NCBI RefSeq assembly: GCF_000332155.1
Contig: NZ_KB235903.1
Coordinates: 1,581,832 to 1,645,831, forward strand
DNA from: Kamptonema formosum PCC 6407
GTDB lineage: Bacteria; Cyanobacteriota; Cyanobacteriia; Cyanobacteriales; Microcoleaceae
Direction: 5' to 3'
DNA: 64,000 bases
Part shown: positions 45,659 through 54,409 of the stretch, piece after piece
Position numbering within the stretch: the stretch's first letter is position 1
Layout of the letters: each line of letters opens with the position of its first letter
The notes under the pieces: model-generated
Database searches by the model: none
Seen by the model: only the letters and a program-made list of their open reading frames with translations
What the model was told of the DNA's origin: nothing
Translations under genes and position numbers: made by a program

Positions 45659-46843
45659 ATGAAGATCCTTAAACTCCTACTATTTCTTACAGCCGTCGGT
45701 TTTCTCGGCACTGCTGTTTATGCCCAGTCTCAACCCGCCCAGATCGATCTGACAACCCTGCCCAAAGAGCAAACCCTGGGCGATATCGAACCTGTCGCCA
45801 TCTTTAACGGCCCCATGCCTACAGGTGTTACTGTTTCCCAAAGCGGACGCATATTTGTGAACTTTCCCAAATGGGGCGATCGCGTAGATTACACTGTTGC
45901 CGAAGTCAGAAATGGTCAAACTGTTGCCTATCCGAATGCGGAAATGAATCGCCCCAACCCAAGCGACCCCTCAAAGTCGCTGCTTTCGGTTCAAAGTGTG
46001 GTAGTTGACCCGCGCGATCGCTTATGGATTTTAGATACTGGCAGCGTCAACTTTGCACCGGCTCCGCCTGGTGGAGCAAAATTGATCGGAGTCGATCTCA
46101 AGCAAAACCAGATTTTCAAAACCATTGTCTTTCCGCAAAATGTGGCATTGCCAACAACTTACCTGAACGATGTTCGCTTCGATCTGCGTCGAGGTAAGGC
46201 GGGAATGGCCTTCATCACTGACTCGTCCGATAAGGGGCCCAATGGAATTATTGTGGTTGACTTGGATTCGGGCAGAAGTTGGCGGCGGTTGAACGACCAT
46301 CCTTCCACGAAAGCAGTCCCCAATTTTCTCCCCAGTGTGGAAGGGATGCCGATTATGAATCGCCAACCGGGTCAACCACCCAGTTCCATCAAGATAGGTG
46401 CCGACGGGATTGCAATTAGTGCTGATGGGAAGCAATTGTTCTACTGCCCGCTTGCCGGACGACGGCTCTACAGCGTGAGTGTCGATGCACTAGCGGATGA
46501 GCGGTTGTCTGACCAAGAGGTGGCAAAGACTGTGGTCGATCGCGGCGAGAAGGGAGGAGCTGCCGATGGCTTGGAGTCGGATGCTCAAAACCGCATTTAC
46601 CTGACGAACTACGAACAGAATGCGATACAGCGTCGTTTGCCAGACGGCACGATCGAACGGCTGGTGCATGACCCGCGAGTGCTATGGCCTGACACCCTTT
46701 CAGTGGCGCAGGATGGTTATCTTTATTTCACGGCAAATCAACTCCATCGCCAAGCCAGGTATCACAACGGTCAGGATTTGCGGCAGAAACCCTACAGCCT
46801 GTTTCGAGTTCGGATTAACGCTCAACCTGTAGCACTGCGGTGA
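45659..46843 (+). CDS. Secreted royal-jelly/yellow-family beta-propeller protein
   Basis: A cleavable signal peptide is clear (LKLLLFLTAVGFLGTAVYAQ). The mature protein resembles the major royal jelly protein/yellow family: VDPRDRLWILDTGSVNFAP, YLNDVRFDLRRGKAGMAFIT, SDKGPNGIIVVDLDSGRSWR, and VEGMPIMNRQPG. Bacterial members are probable six-bladed propellers with unknown lactonase- or oxidase-like roles. It has 394 residues, a normal length. It lies in a row of oxidoreductase genes on the same strand. Confidence 0.85.
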   Translation: MKILKLLLFLTAVGFLGTAVYAQSQPAQIDLTTLPKEQTLGDIEPVAIFNGPMPTGVTVSQSGRIFVNFPKWGDRVDYTVAEVRNGQTVAYPNAEMNRPNPSDPSKSLLSVQSVVVDPRDRLWILDTGSVNFAPAPPGGAKLIGVDLKQNQIFKTIVFPQNVALPTTYLNDVRFDLRRGKAGMAFITDSSDKGPNGIIVVDLDSGRSWRRLNDHPSTKAVPNFLPSVEGMPIMNRQPGQPPSSIKIGADGIAISADGKQLFYCPLAGRRLYSVSVDALADERLSDQEVAKTVVDRGEKGGAADGLESDAQNRIYLTNYEQNAIQRRLPDGTIERLVHDPRVLWPDTLSVAQDGYLYFTANQLHRQARYHNGQDLRQKPYSLFRVRINAQPVALR

Positions 46844-46911
46844 ACTACCGTTTCACACTCAGAAGGTGAAGTCAAGCGTTTGCATTCCTGGCGATCGCGA
46901 TCGTCTCTTCT

Positions 46912-46999
46912 CGGACTTACGCACGGACAACATCATTCTGTCATGGCGATCGTAGGGAAGCAATCTCAAACCTAGATTCTTGGTACTTCCTAAGTCCCG
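46912..46999. mobile_element. Palindromic element, family C, copy 2
   Basis: CGGACTTACGCACGG and TTCCTAAGTCCCG are the ends. The interior GTCATGGCGATCGTAGGGAAG and CAATCTCAAAC matches copy 1 at 12660-12748. The element ends about 28 bases before the aldo/keto reductase start, so it may separate that gene from the upstream transcript. Confidence 0.7.
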
Positions 47000-47026
47000 T
47001 CCTATAGTTTTTTGAAGGAGACATTT

Positions 47027-48088
47027 ATGGGTATCAGCAGACGCGAGTTGTTAAAAGTGACATCGGCTTCAAGTTTAGTCGCAGCAGCGCTAGCAGCTTC
47101 AGAAGGGTTTTTCAAACCCGTGTTAGCTGAAGCTCAATCGGCTCCAGTAGACGCTCAAAATGAAGTTGCTCAAGATCCCAAAAGCAGAGAAATGAGTTAC
47201 AGGACGCTAGGACGCACCGGAGAACGAGTATCTGCAATTGGCTTAGGAGGACACCATATCGGACGCATTCGAGAGGAGCAAGAAAGTATCAAGCTCATTC
47301 GCAGTGCGATCGATCGCGGCATCAACTTCATGGACAACTCCTGGGATTATCACAACGGACGCAGCCACCGATGGATGGGGCAAGCGCTCAAGGATGGCTA
47401 TCGGCAAAAGGTGTTTCTGATGACAAAGATCGATGGTCGCACCAAGGGCGCTGCCATGATGCAGATAGACGAGTCACTTAAGGCATTGCAGACTGATTAC
47501 ATCGATCTGATGCAGCATCACGAAGTGATTAGGATGGAAGACCCCGATCGCATCTTTGCTTCTGGTGGGGCAATGGAAGCTGTGGTGGAAGCGCAGAAGG
47601 CGGGTAAGATTCGTTATATCGGCTTTACAGGACACAAAGACCCTTTGGTTCACCTGCGAATGCTGGAACTCGCCACTCAAAATAATTTCCATTTTGACGC
47701 GGTACAGATGCCGCTGAATGTGATGGATGGTCATTTTAGAAGTTTTGAGCAACAAGTTTTACCAGTGTTGGTGAAGAACCAAATCGGTGTCTTGGGGATG
47801 AAATCAATGGGCGATTCCTACGTACTGAGAAGCAATACAGTCACCCCCATTGAATGTCTTCACTATGCGATGAATTTGCCTACTTCGGTTGTGATTACTG
47901 GCATTGATAGTATGCAGCTTCTCGATCAAGCATTTGAGGCAGTTCGCACCTTTAAGCCAATGGATCGGGCACAAGTTACGGCGCTGCTGGATCGCACTCG
48001 TGAGGCGGCGACTAAAGGGCAATACGAACTTTATAAGACCAGTAACCAATTTGATAGTACAGCAATGAACCCATCGTGGCTGGGGTAA
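47027..48088 (+). CDS. Exported aldo/keto reductase
   Basis: The N-terminus MGISRRELLKVTSASSLVAA is a twin-arginine-type signal, so the enzyme is probably exported folded. The aldo/keto reductase barrel follows: YRTLGRTGERVSAIGLGGHH, RGINFMDNSWDYHNGRSHRW with the Asp and Tyr of the active site, KVFLMTKIDGR with the Lys, and DYIDLMQHHE with the His. I chose ATG 47027, preceded by GAAGGAGAC, over TTG 47012. A cofactor for the periplasm is not obvious, and the substrate is unknown. Confidence 0.9.
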   Translation: MGISRRELLKVTSASSLVAAALAASEGFFKPVLAEAQSAPVDAQNEVAQDPKSREMSYRTLGRTGERVSAIGLGGHHIGRIREEQESIKLIRSAIDRGINFMDNSWDYHNGRSHRWMGQALKDGYRQKVFLMTKIDGRTKGAAMMQIDESLKALQTDYIDLMQHHEVIRMEDPDRIFASGGAMEAVVEAQKAGKIRYIGFTGHKDPLVHLRMLELATQNNFHFDAVQMPLNVMDGHFRSFEQQVLPVLVKNQIGVLGMKSMGDSYVLRSNTVTPIECLHYAMNLPTSVVITGIDSMQLLDQAFEAVRTFKPMDRAQVTALLDRTREAATKGQYELYKTSNQFDSTAMNPSWLG

Positions 48089-48292
48089 TTGGTAATTGGT
48101 AATTGCTAATGGCTAATGGCTAATGGCTAATTGCTAATGGCTAATTGCTAATGGCTAATTGCTACCTTCCCCATCTTCCCCATCTCCCCCATCTTCCCCC
48201 ATCCTCCCCCATCTCCCCCCATCTTCCCCCATCCTCCCCCATCTCCCCCTCTCTTCCCCTAGCCCCTAGCCCCTAGCCCCTAGCCCCTAATT
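48086..48292. repeat. Long composite STRR array
   Basis: TAATTGG, CTAATGG and CTAATTG heptamers are followed by CCCCATCTT/CCCCATCC units and then CCCCTAG repeats up to the end of the kinase remnant. It is one of the longest repeat arrays in the window, and the following pseudogene stops right at its edge. Confidence 0.9.
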
Positions 48293-49624
48293 ATTGCCCA
48301 TTCACAGGTAAGCTGATGATAAATGCTGTTCCATGTCCCAGAGTTGAAGCAACTTCGATCGCCCCACCATGCTTTTCTACGACGATTTGACGAGCGATAG
48401 TTAACCCTAATCCCGTCCCCTTCCCTACGCCTTTGGTCGTAAATAAATGGTCAAAGATTTGGGATTGCACGGCTTCGCTCATGCCCTTACCATTATCTTC
48501 AATGCGAACTAATACCTGATTGGCGATCGCTTCTGTCCGAATGGTAATTTGTTGAGGATGGGCGATAAGTTCCTCAAAGGAGCGAGTTTTTGCCATCTCG
48601 TCGAACATATCGATCGCGTTCGCCAAAATATTCATAAATACCTGGTTAAGCTGACCAGGGAAGCATTCTATTGGCGGTAATTCGCCATAGTCTTGAATCG
48701 TGGCGATCGCTGGACGTTGGTCATTAGCTTTGAGGCGATACTTGAGAATCAGCAAGGTGCTATCAATCCCTTCATGAAGATTAGCACTAACTTTGCGATC
48801 GGTATCGGCGCGGGAGAAAATGCGGAGACTGGTACTGATGCCTTTGATGCGATCGGTTGCACCTTTCATCGAGTTGAGTAACTTGGGTAAGTCATCACTG
48901 AGGAATTCTAGCTCAATGTCTTCAGCATTTTCTTCGATAAGTGCGACTGGGTGGGGATAATGTTGTTGACAGAAATGTTGAATCTTGATACAAAACTTTA
49001 CATATCTAGATAGAGTAAGACTAACCAGGTAAAAAATTCAACAAAACATGAACTCCTCAAACCAATGAACAAAACTAATTTTCTGACACATACAAGCTTG
49101 AAGATAGCGAATTTTATCTAATAGTTTATTGCCCATTGTGGGGGATAGATATCAGTTGTAAAAAGCGTCACGCCTAATGCATAAAAATCTGCCCGGTAAT
49201 CAATGCCTCGATTCATCCGCCCAGTTTGTTCCGGTGCGAGATAGGCGAGTGTACCTTCTAACCCATTGGGATTCTTAATTTCTTGGGTTTCTTTTGGTAA
49301 TAAGGAGGAAATGCTAAAGTCAATAAGTTTAATTTGTTTCGATTTAGGATGAATCAGAATATTTGCAGGTTTGATGTCTTTGTGAATGACACGATGGTGG
49401 TGCAGATCGTGGAGGATATTAGTAATTTGTAGGGCGATCTCTAATACCTCTATTACTAAAAGTGCCTGATTATGAGCATAGTCTCGCAGTGACACTCCGC
49501 CAAAATCTTCCATTACCAGTGCATAGCTGTTACCATAAACTTCCAAGCTATTTAGTAATAAGTAGAAGGAAGAATGAAAAATACTTGTATATAAGTGCCA
49601 AAATTTAACCTTGAAAAGAATCAC
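48291..49624 (-). pseudogene. Remnant of a giant Ser/Thr kinase-histidine kinase gene
   Basis: Two pieces of one known cyanobacterial architecture remain in the correct order. Reading from 49624, a Ser/Thr kinase part has RVIHKDIKPANILI and GTLAYLAPEQTGRMNRG, but it lacks the ATP-binding N-lobe and stops soon after ALGVTLF. After a gap, an in-frame stretch from about 49020 (QQHYPHPVALIEE) runs into a histidine-kinase ATPase domain (NQVFMNILANAID, GKGTGLGLTIARQI) ending at 48291. The AAA, TPR and GAF middle, typically over 1000 residues, is missing. The H-box is also gone. I read this as a decayed gene with deletions. Confidence 0.8.
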
Positions 49625-49632
49625 GCTCCTTC

Positions 49633-49740
49633 AGGACTTACGCACCAAACCAAAGAAACCGGGTTTTTGACGAAAATACTTCGCCCTTATCCACAGATTC
49701 TCTCAAAAACCCGGTTTCTGGAGCCATGAGCGTAAGTTCT
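49633..49740. mobile_element. MITE-like element, family A, copy 4
   Basis: AGGACTTACGCA and GCGTAAGTTCT form the ends, and AGAAACCGGGTTTTT with AAAAACCCGGTTTCT form the inner arms. It matches copy 3 at 29111-29219 nearly base for base in the arms and right side. It adjoins the decayed kinase gene. The rest of the 49741-50099 stretch shows no supportable gene. Confidence 0.88.
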
Positions 49741-50099
49741 AAGCAAGTTACAATTGAACTATAATTCAAAATTACTGCTTATAGGCTTGAGTTGACTCAA
49801 CTATTTGAGGGGAGCCGTTAAGTTCAGAAATAAGTGTAGTGTTGATAGGTGATGTTGCAAGAAAGGGATGTTTAATACCTCCCTAAATACTGCCGGAGCG
49901 AGTACGATATAAAGGCAATAATTTAGGGTAAATATGTTAAAAATAGTTAGTAATTTTGCTGGAATAGAGAATATTTTTAATGCCAATTATCTAAATTATT
50001 GATACAAGCTGCATTGTTGAATTAACTTTAGAAGATCGACCTTCTACCTCTTGCCTCATATCAGTGACAAGTTTTGGGGGCTGATGATTTTGCCAGAAT

Positions 50100-50131
50100 A
50101 AAAAAGTCCTGCTCCTCATAGGAGGGGCAGG
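50100..50131 (-). terminator. Terminator after nirB-nirD
   Basis: On the minus strand CCTGCCCCTCC (50131-50121) pairs with GAGGAGCAGG (50117-50108) across a 3-base loop, followed by ACTTTTTT. It lies about 25 bases beyond the nirD stop. Confidence 0.8.
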
Positions 50132-50157
50132 GGGAGAGGAGAGATCAAAGTTGGTCT

Positions 50158-50532
50158 TCAGGCAAAATGGGGATGTTCCCCTGCTACCTGCACCATATCA
50201 TCTACAACTCTCACAGTAAAAGTAGGAATTTTCACCGTTTCATCATCTAAACACTGCCCCGTCAGCAAGCTGAAGTTTTGCTTATAAATCGGTGAAGCCA
50301 CCTTGAGGATACCATTGCGATCGCCCACAATTCCCCGCGACAAAACAAACGCCTTACTAAAGGGATCGTAATTAGCGATCGCATAAACATCAGCCCCATT
50401 GCCCACTCGAAAAACTGCCACCTGTTCGCCTTCTACCAAGGCACAAACTCCCGTATTAGGTGCGATCGCAGCCAGAGGACAGACATCTACCCATGTTGTA
50501 ACATTATCGCGGACTGGCACTGCTTGAACCAT
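50158..50532 (-). CDS. nirD: Nitrite reductase [NAD(P)H] small subunit NirD
   Basis: NirD is a Rieske-fold partner of NirB. The 124-residue protein has WVDVCPLAAIAPNTGVCALV, EQVAVFRVGNGADVYAIANYDP and SPIYKQNFSLLTGQCLDDE. The cluster-binding CxH...CxxH motifs of true Rieske proteins are missing, as is normal for NirD. It follows nirB by 142 bases containing GTTAACA repeats and is followed by a terminator, so it is the last gene of the operon. Confidence 0.93.
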   Translation of the reverse strand: MVQAVPVRDNVTTWVDVCPLAAIAPNTGVCALVEGEQVAVFRVGNGADVYAIANYDPFSKAFVLSRGIVGDRNGILKVASPIYKQNFSLLTGQCLDDETVKIPTFTVRVVDDMVQVAGEHPHFA

Positions 50533-50634
50533 TTTCTTTTCCTAATTATTGAGCGTGTAAACATTGAGTGTTTTGTAGGGGCAATCCCCCTGTGGTTGCC
50601 CCCAGATGTAGCTTGCAGAAGTCCTGTAACAGTT

Positions 50635-50668
50635 AACAGTTAACAGTTAACAGTTAACAGTTAACAAT
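50635..50668. repeat. STRR array (GTTAACA) between nirB and nirD
   Basis: Five GTTAACA heptamers lie just after the nirB stop within the nirB-nirD spacer, another case of a repeat array inside an operon. Confidence 0.85.
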
Positions 50669-50674
50669 AAACAT

Positions 50675-53218
50675 TTATTCCGCAATCGCAACCAGAGCTT
50701 TTTCAGAGTCGTAAGCAGGGCGTAATTGTCCCCGTTCCTCAACCCGGACAATACTCGGATCTGGCAGATCGGAATTTACAAAATGCTGGAATCGCTGCAC
50801 CTTATTCGGATCTTCAATCGTCGTCTTCCATTCACATTGATAAGTGCTAACTAAGTGCGCCATCTGCGCTTCCAACTCAGCGCAAATACCAAGAGAATCC
50901 TCAATAATTACTTGCTGTAAATATTCTATTCCCCCTTCCAACTTATTGAACCAAGTTGCCGTCCGTTCCAGGCGATCCGCCGTGCGAATATAGAAAATCA
51001 AGAACCGATCCAGATATTTAATCAGCGTTTCCTTGTCAATATCTGCTGCTAACAAAACCGCGTGTTGCGGCCTCATTCCACCGTTACCGCAGACATACAA
51101 ATTCCAGCCCTTTTCAGTCGCAATTATCCCAAAATCCTTACTTTGAGCTTCCGCACATTCGCGAGTACAACCAGAGACAGCAGACTTAAGTTTATGAGGC
51201 GATCGCAAACCCCGATAGCGCAATTCTACCTCAATCGCCAAACTCGTAGAATCCTGCACCCCAAAGCGACACCAAGTGCTACCCACGCAAGATTTTACAG
51301 TCCGAAGTGCCTTTCCGTAAGCGTGTCCAGACTCAAATCCTGCATCTATCAACCTCCGCCAAATATGCGGCAACTGATCCACACGAGCACCAAACAAATC
51401 TATCCGCTGTCCGCCAGTAATCTTAGTGTAAAGCCCAAATTCTTTGGCAACTTCCCCTAAAACAATGAGCTGATCTGGCATAATTTCTCCCCCCGGAACT
51501 CGCGGTACTACTGAATAAGTACCGTCCCGTTGAATATTTGCCAAATAGTAATCATTGGTATCTTGCAAACTAACGTGAGACAGAGCTAAAATATGCTCGT
51601 TCCAAGTAGAAGCCAGCATCGAACTCACAGCAGGCTTGCAAATTTCGCAACCCATTCCCTTACCATGTTTAGCAATCAAATCCTCAAAAGTTTTGATTTC
51701 TTGAGTCCTGACTAAATGATAGAGTTCTTGCCGAGAATAAGCGAAATGTTCGCAGAGGTGATTCTTCACCACTAGCCCCGCTTTCTTCATTTCTAGCTTA
51801 AGAATATCCGTCACCAACGGCACACAACCGCCGCAACCAGTACCAGCCTTAGTACATTTTTTAACGCTCGGAACGTCAGTTAAATTACCCTCGCGAATCG
51901 CTGTACAAATCTGACCTTTACTAACATTATTGCAAGAGCAAATTTGGGCAGAATCAGGTAAACTATCTACACCCATTCCCACAGCGGCAGGTTTACCTTC
52001 TCGCGGAGGCATTAACAAATCCTCTGGGTGCGGAGGTAAAGTAATTTGATTCTGTACAAATTGCAGTAGAGTTCCGTAAGCCGAAGCATCTCCGATCAGA
52101 ATTCCACCCAAAAGCAGACTACCATCCTGATTTAAGACCAGCTTTTTATAGACTCCTTGAATGTTATCAATTACAGCAATTTCTCTAGCACCATCAGACT
52201 TAGCAAAAGCATCTCCAAAACTAGCAACATCCACTCCCAAAAGCTTGAGTTTTGTGGACATATCAGCACCAGTAAAAGTGCTGACTGCCTTTTTACTCAA
52301 AATATCAGCCGCCACACCTGCCATTGTATAGCCAGGAGCAACTAAACCGTAAATTCGATTTTGATAGAGGGCACATTCTCCTATGGCATAAATGTCAGGA
52401 TCGGAGGTTTGACAATAATCATTAATGATAATTCCGCCGCGTTCACCTACTTCAATCCCACAACTTCTAGCAATTTCATCGCGGGGGCGAATTCCCGCAG
52501 AAAAAAGGATTGTATCTGTTTCCAACTCCGAACCGTCAGCAAACAGCATCTTAGTAACTTTGCCATCTTCACTGACAATTTCAGTGGTAGCTTTATTAGT
52601 GTGAACTGAAACTCCTAGTTCTTCTATTTTGTTGCGGAGAATCGCACCGCCAGCATCGTCAATTTGCACGGGCATCAGTCGCGGGGCAAACTCAACTACA
52701 TGAGTTTTTAAACCCATATTTTTGAGGGCATTTGCTGCTTCCAAACCCAATAAACCGCCGCCAATTACTACCCCAACTTTACAGTTTTTGGCGTAAGCAG
52801 ACATTCCCTCAAGGTCTTCAATTGTCCGGTATACAAATGTACCGTTAGCATTATTTCCCTTAATTGGCGGCACAAATGGATAGGAACCAGTAGCTAAAAC
52901 AATTTTGTCGTAGGGAACTTCTAAACCATTAGCTGAAGTGACCGTTTTCTGTTCCCGGTTGATAGAAATTGCTTTATCGCCGATATGAATCTGAATGCCA
53001 TTCTCTTGATAAAAACCTGGTTCAACTAGAGATAAATCTCCCGCAGTTTTACCCGAAAAGAAACTGCTGAGATTGACGCGATCGTAGGCAACACGGGGTT
53101 CTTCACAGAAAGTGATTAAGTTCCAGTCTTGCGTCGCTCCTTTGCTGACCATCAGCTCTAGGAACTTATGACCAACCATGCCATTACCGATAACAACGAG
53201 GTGCTTTTTAGCTGTCAT
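50675..53218 (-). CDS. nirB: Nitrite reductase [NAD(P)H] large subunit NirB
   Basis: NirB reduces nitrite to ammonium with NAD(P)H. The N-terminal FAD/NAD domains show VVIGNGMVGHKFLELM and VVIGGGLLGLEAANALKNMG. A BFD-like [2Fe-2S] domain has ICSCNNVSKGQICTAI and CTKAGTGCGGCVPLV. The sulfite/nitrite reductase half has the siroheme/[4Fe-4S] cysteines in SCVGSTWCRFG and SGCTRECAEAQSKDFG. It is full length at 847 residues. Most cyanobacteria use the ferredoxin enzyme NirA, so this is a less common choice for the group. An inverted repeat and a possible NtcA site lie upstream. Confidence 0.95.
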   Translation of the reverse strand: MTAKKHLVVIGNGMVGHKFLELMVSKGATQDWNLITFCEEPRVAYDRVNLSSFFSGKTAGDLSLVEPGFYQENGIQIHIGDKAISINREQKTVTSANGLEVPYDKIVLATGSYPFVPPIKGNNANGTFVYRTIEDLEGMSAYAKNCKVGVVIGGGLLGLEAANALKNMGLKTHVVEFAPRLMPVQIDDAGGAILRNKIEELGVSVHTNKATTEIVSEDGKVTKMLFADGSELETDTILFSAGIRPRDEIARSCGIEVGERGGIIINDYCQTSDPDIYAIGECALYQNRIYGLVAPGYTMAGVAADILSKKAVSTFTGADMSTKLKLLGVDVASFGDAFAKSDGAREIAVIDNIQGVYKKLVLNQDGSLLLGGILIGDASAYGTLLQFVQNQITLPPHPEDLLMPPREGKPAAVGMGVDSLPDSAQICSCNNVSKGQICTAIREGNLTDVPSVKKCTKAGTGCGGCVPLVTDILKLEMKKAGLVVKNHLCEHFAYSRQELYHLVRTQEIKTFEDLIAKHGKGMGCEICKPAVSSMLASTWNEHILALSHVSLQDTNDYYLANIQRDGTYSVVPRVPGGEIMPDQLIVLGEVAKEFGLYTKITGGQRIDLFGARVDQLPHIWRRLIDAGFESGHAYGKALRTVKSCVGSTWCRFGVQDSTSLAIEVELRYRGLRSPHKLKSAVSGCTRECAEAQSKDFGIIATEKGWNLYVCGNGGMRPQHAVLLAADIDKETLIKYLDRFLIFYIRTADRLERTATWFNKLEGGIEYLQQVIIEDSLGICAELEAQMAHLVSTYQCEWKTTIEDPNKVQRFQHFVNSDLPDPSIVRVEERGQLRPAYDSEKALVAIAE

Positions 53219-53233
53219 TAGAATTTTTTAATG

Positions 53234-53267
53234 CTTATATCTCAGTCATCACCACTAGAGATATAAG
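53234..53267. promoter_or_regulatory. 10-base perfect inverted repeat in the nirB leader
   Basis: CTTATATCTC (53234-53243) is perfectly inverted as GAGATATAAG (53258-53267), 14 bases apart, ending 16 bases before the nirB ATG. It could be a leader hairpin that covers the start region or a repressor site overlapping the promoter. Confidence 0.6.
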
Positions 53268-53285
53268 GAATCCACTGGTTATTTT

Positions 53286-53299
53286 GTAGCTTATGTAAC
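53286..53299 (-). promoter_or_regulatory. Possible NtcA-type site upstream of nirB
   Basis: Read on the nirB strand, GTT-N8-TAC (GTTACATAAGCTAC) differs from the NtcA consensus GTA-N8-TAC at one base. It is flanked by TGGTTA/TAACCA. A TATATC sequence 20 bases further downstream could serve as the -10. Control of nitrite reductase by the nitrogen regulator would make sense, but the site is imperfect. Confidence 0.4.
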
Positions 53300-53426
53300 C
53301 AAATACCAATGACTTATGCAGTTATCGAATGATCCCGATTGTATTTTTGCATGATCCTCGACCAAAAAATGTAAAATTGCTGAGGGTCTATGTTTAAGCT
53401 ACCACCAAGATCAAGCCGTTACCAAA

Positions 53427-54215
53427 TTATGCTCCCATTCCCGAATACTGTTTCAAACCCTGTCGCCATAACCAACGATTCCACACAAAAAACACTATAC
53501 CCCAACCCAACATTACTAATAACCCATGCCCTACATCTACAGGCAATCCTATCAAAATTGAAGCGGGGAAATGGACAAGATAGGGAAACGGTGTCCACAA
53601 TACCACATTTCGGAAAGATTCAGGAAATACTTCTAGGGGGGCAATAATTCCTGAAAGAAATAGATAAACTAAAAACCAAACTTGTTCTATCGCGCCTGCT
53701 CTTTCTAGCCAAAAAGCAAATAATGCAAAGGTATATTGAATCACAAAGCGCAAACAAAAGGCAAGAAATGTTACTAATAAAAATAGTAAAATCCTGCCAA
53801 AACTAGGTATCCAGAAAGACTGTGGATACAAAGAAAAAAATAATAGTATTAATCCAAATATAAACGGTAAACGTGCAAATCTTTCGGAAATATGAGCGGC
53901 AAAATGATGCCAAACTGGATCTATAGGCTGCAATAACTTCGGGGATAATTTTCCTTCTACTACTTCTTTCTCAAACTCCCAAATTACCCAAACTACATTT
54001 GTTTGTCTGACGATAAAAGCAGCTAAAAAATAACGGGCAAAGTCTACTGGTTGTAGATTAAATTGGCCGTTTTGAGCTGCCTTCACCCAGATCCCCATCA
54101 AGATAAATGGCAAAGAACCTGATAGAGTCCACAACAATAACTCAGCTCGATATTCGAGCATATAGGCGTAGTATGTTAATAGTAGTGTTTTAGCAACTTT
54201 GATGAATCGTGTCAT
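53427..54215 (-). CDS. ABC-2 type transporter permease
   Basis: The 262-residue permease has about six membrane helices, for example LLWTLSGSLPFILMGIWV, ILLFLLVTFLAFCLRFVIQY and VWFLVYLFLSGIIAPLEVFP. The last includes the P-E-F motif (PLEVFPESFRNVVLW) typical of ABC-2 permeases of the DUF990/ABC-2_membrane type. The ATPase gene lies upstream, 194 bases away. A second permease, often present in such sets, is not found in the window. The substrate is unknown. Confidence 0.88.
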   Translation of the reverse strand: MTRFIKVAKTLLLTYYAYMLEYRAELLLWTLSGSLPFILMGIWVKAAQNGQFNLQPVDFARYFLAAFIVRQTNVVWVIWEFEKEVVEGKLSPKLLQPIDPVWHHFAAHISERFARLPFIFGLILLFFSLYPQSFWIPSFGRILLFLLVTFLAFCLRFVIQYTFALFAFWLERAGAIEQVWFLVYLFLSGIIAPLEVFPESFRNVVLWTPFPYLVHFPASILIGLPVDVGHGLLVMLGWGIVFFVWNRWLWRQGLKQYSGMGA

Positions 54216-54408
54216 ATTGGTAATTGGTAATTGGTAATTGGTAATTGGTAATTGGTAATTGGTAATGGCTAATGGCTAATGGCTAATGGCTAATCGCTAA
54301 TGGCTAATCGCTAATTACCCATCCTCCCCATCTCCCCATTTCCCCCTCTTTCCCTCTTTCCCTAGCCCCTAGCCCCTAGCCCCTAGCCCCTCTTTTCCCC
54401 TATCTTCC
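54210..54408. repeat. Composite STRR array between ABC transporter genes
   Basis: TAATTGG, CTAATGG and CTAATCG heptamers, then CCCCATCT units and CCCCTAG repeats, fill the gap between the ATPase and permease genes. The order of repeat types resembles the array at 48086-48292. Confidence 0.9.
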
Positions 54409-54409
54409 T

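Noticed and set aside
48291-48869. Considered as a complete small histidine kinase
   Set aside because: It lacks the H-box and sensor, and coding similarity continues upstream of the first ATG, so it is a fragment of a larger decayed gene.
49801-49986. Minus-strand hydrophobic frame of 61 residues
   Set aside because: It is AT-rich with no clear ribosome-binding site or conserved motif; likely chance.
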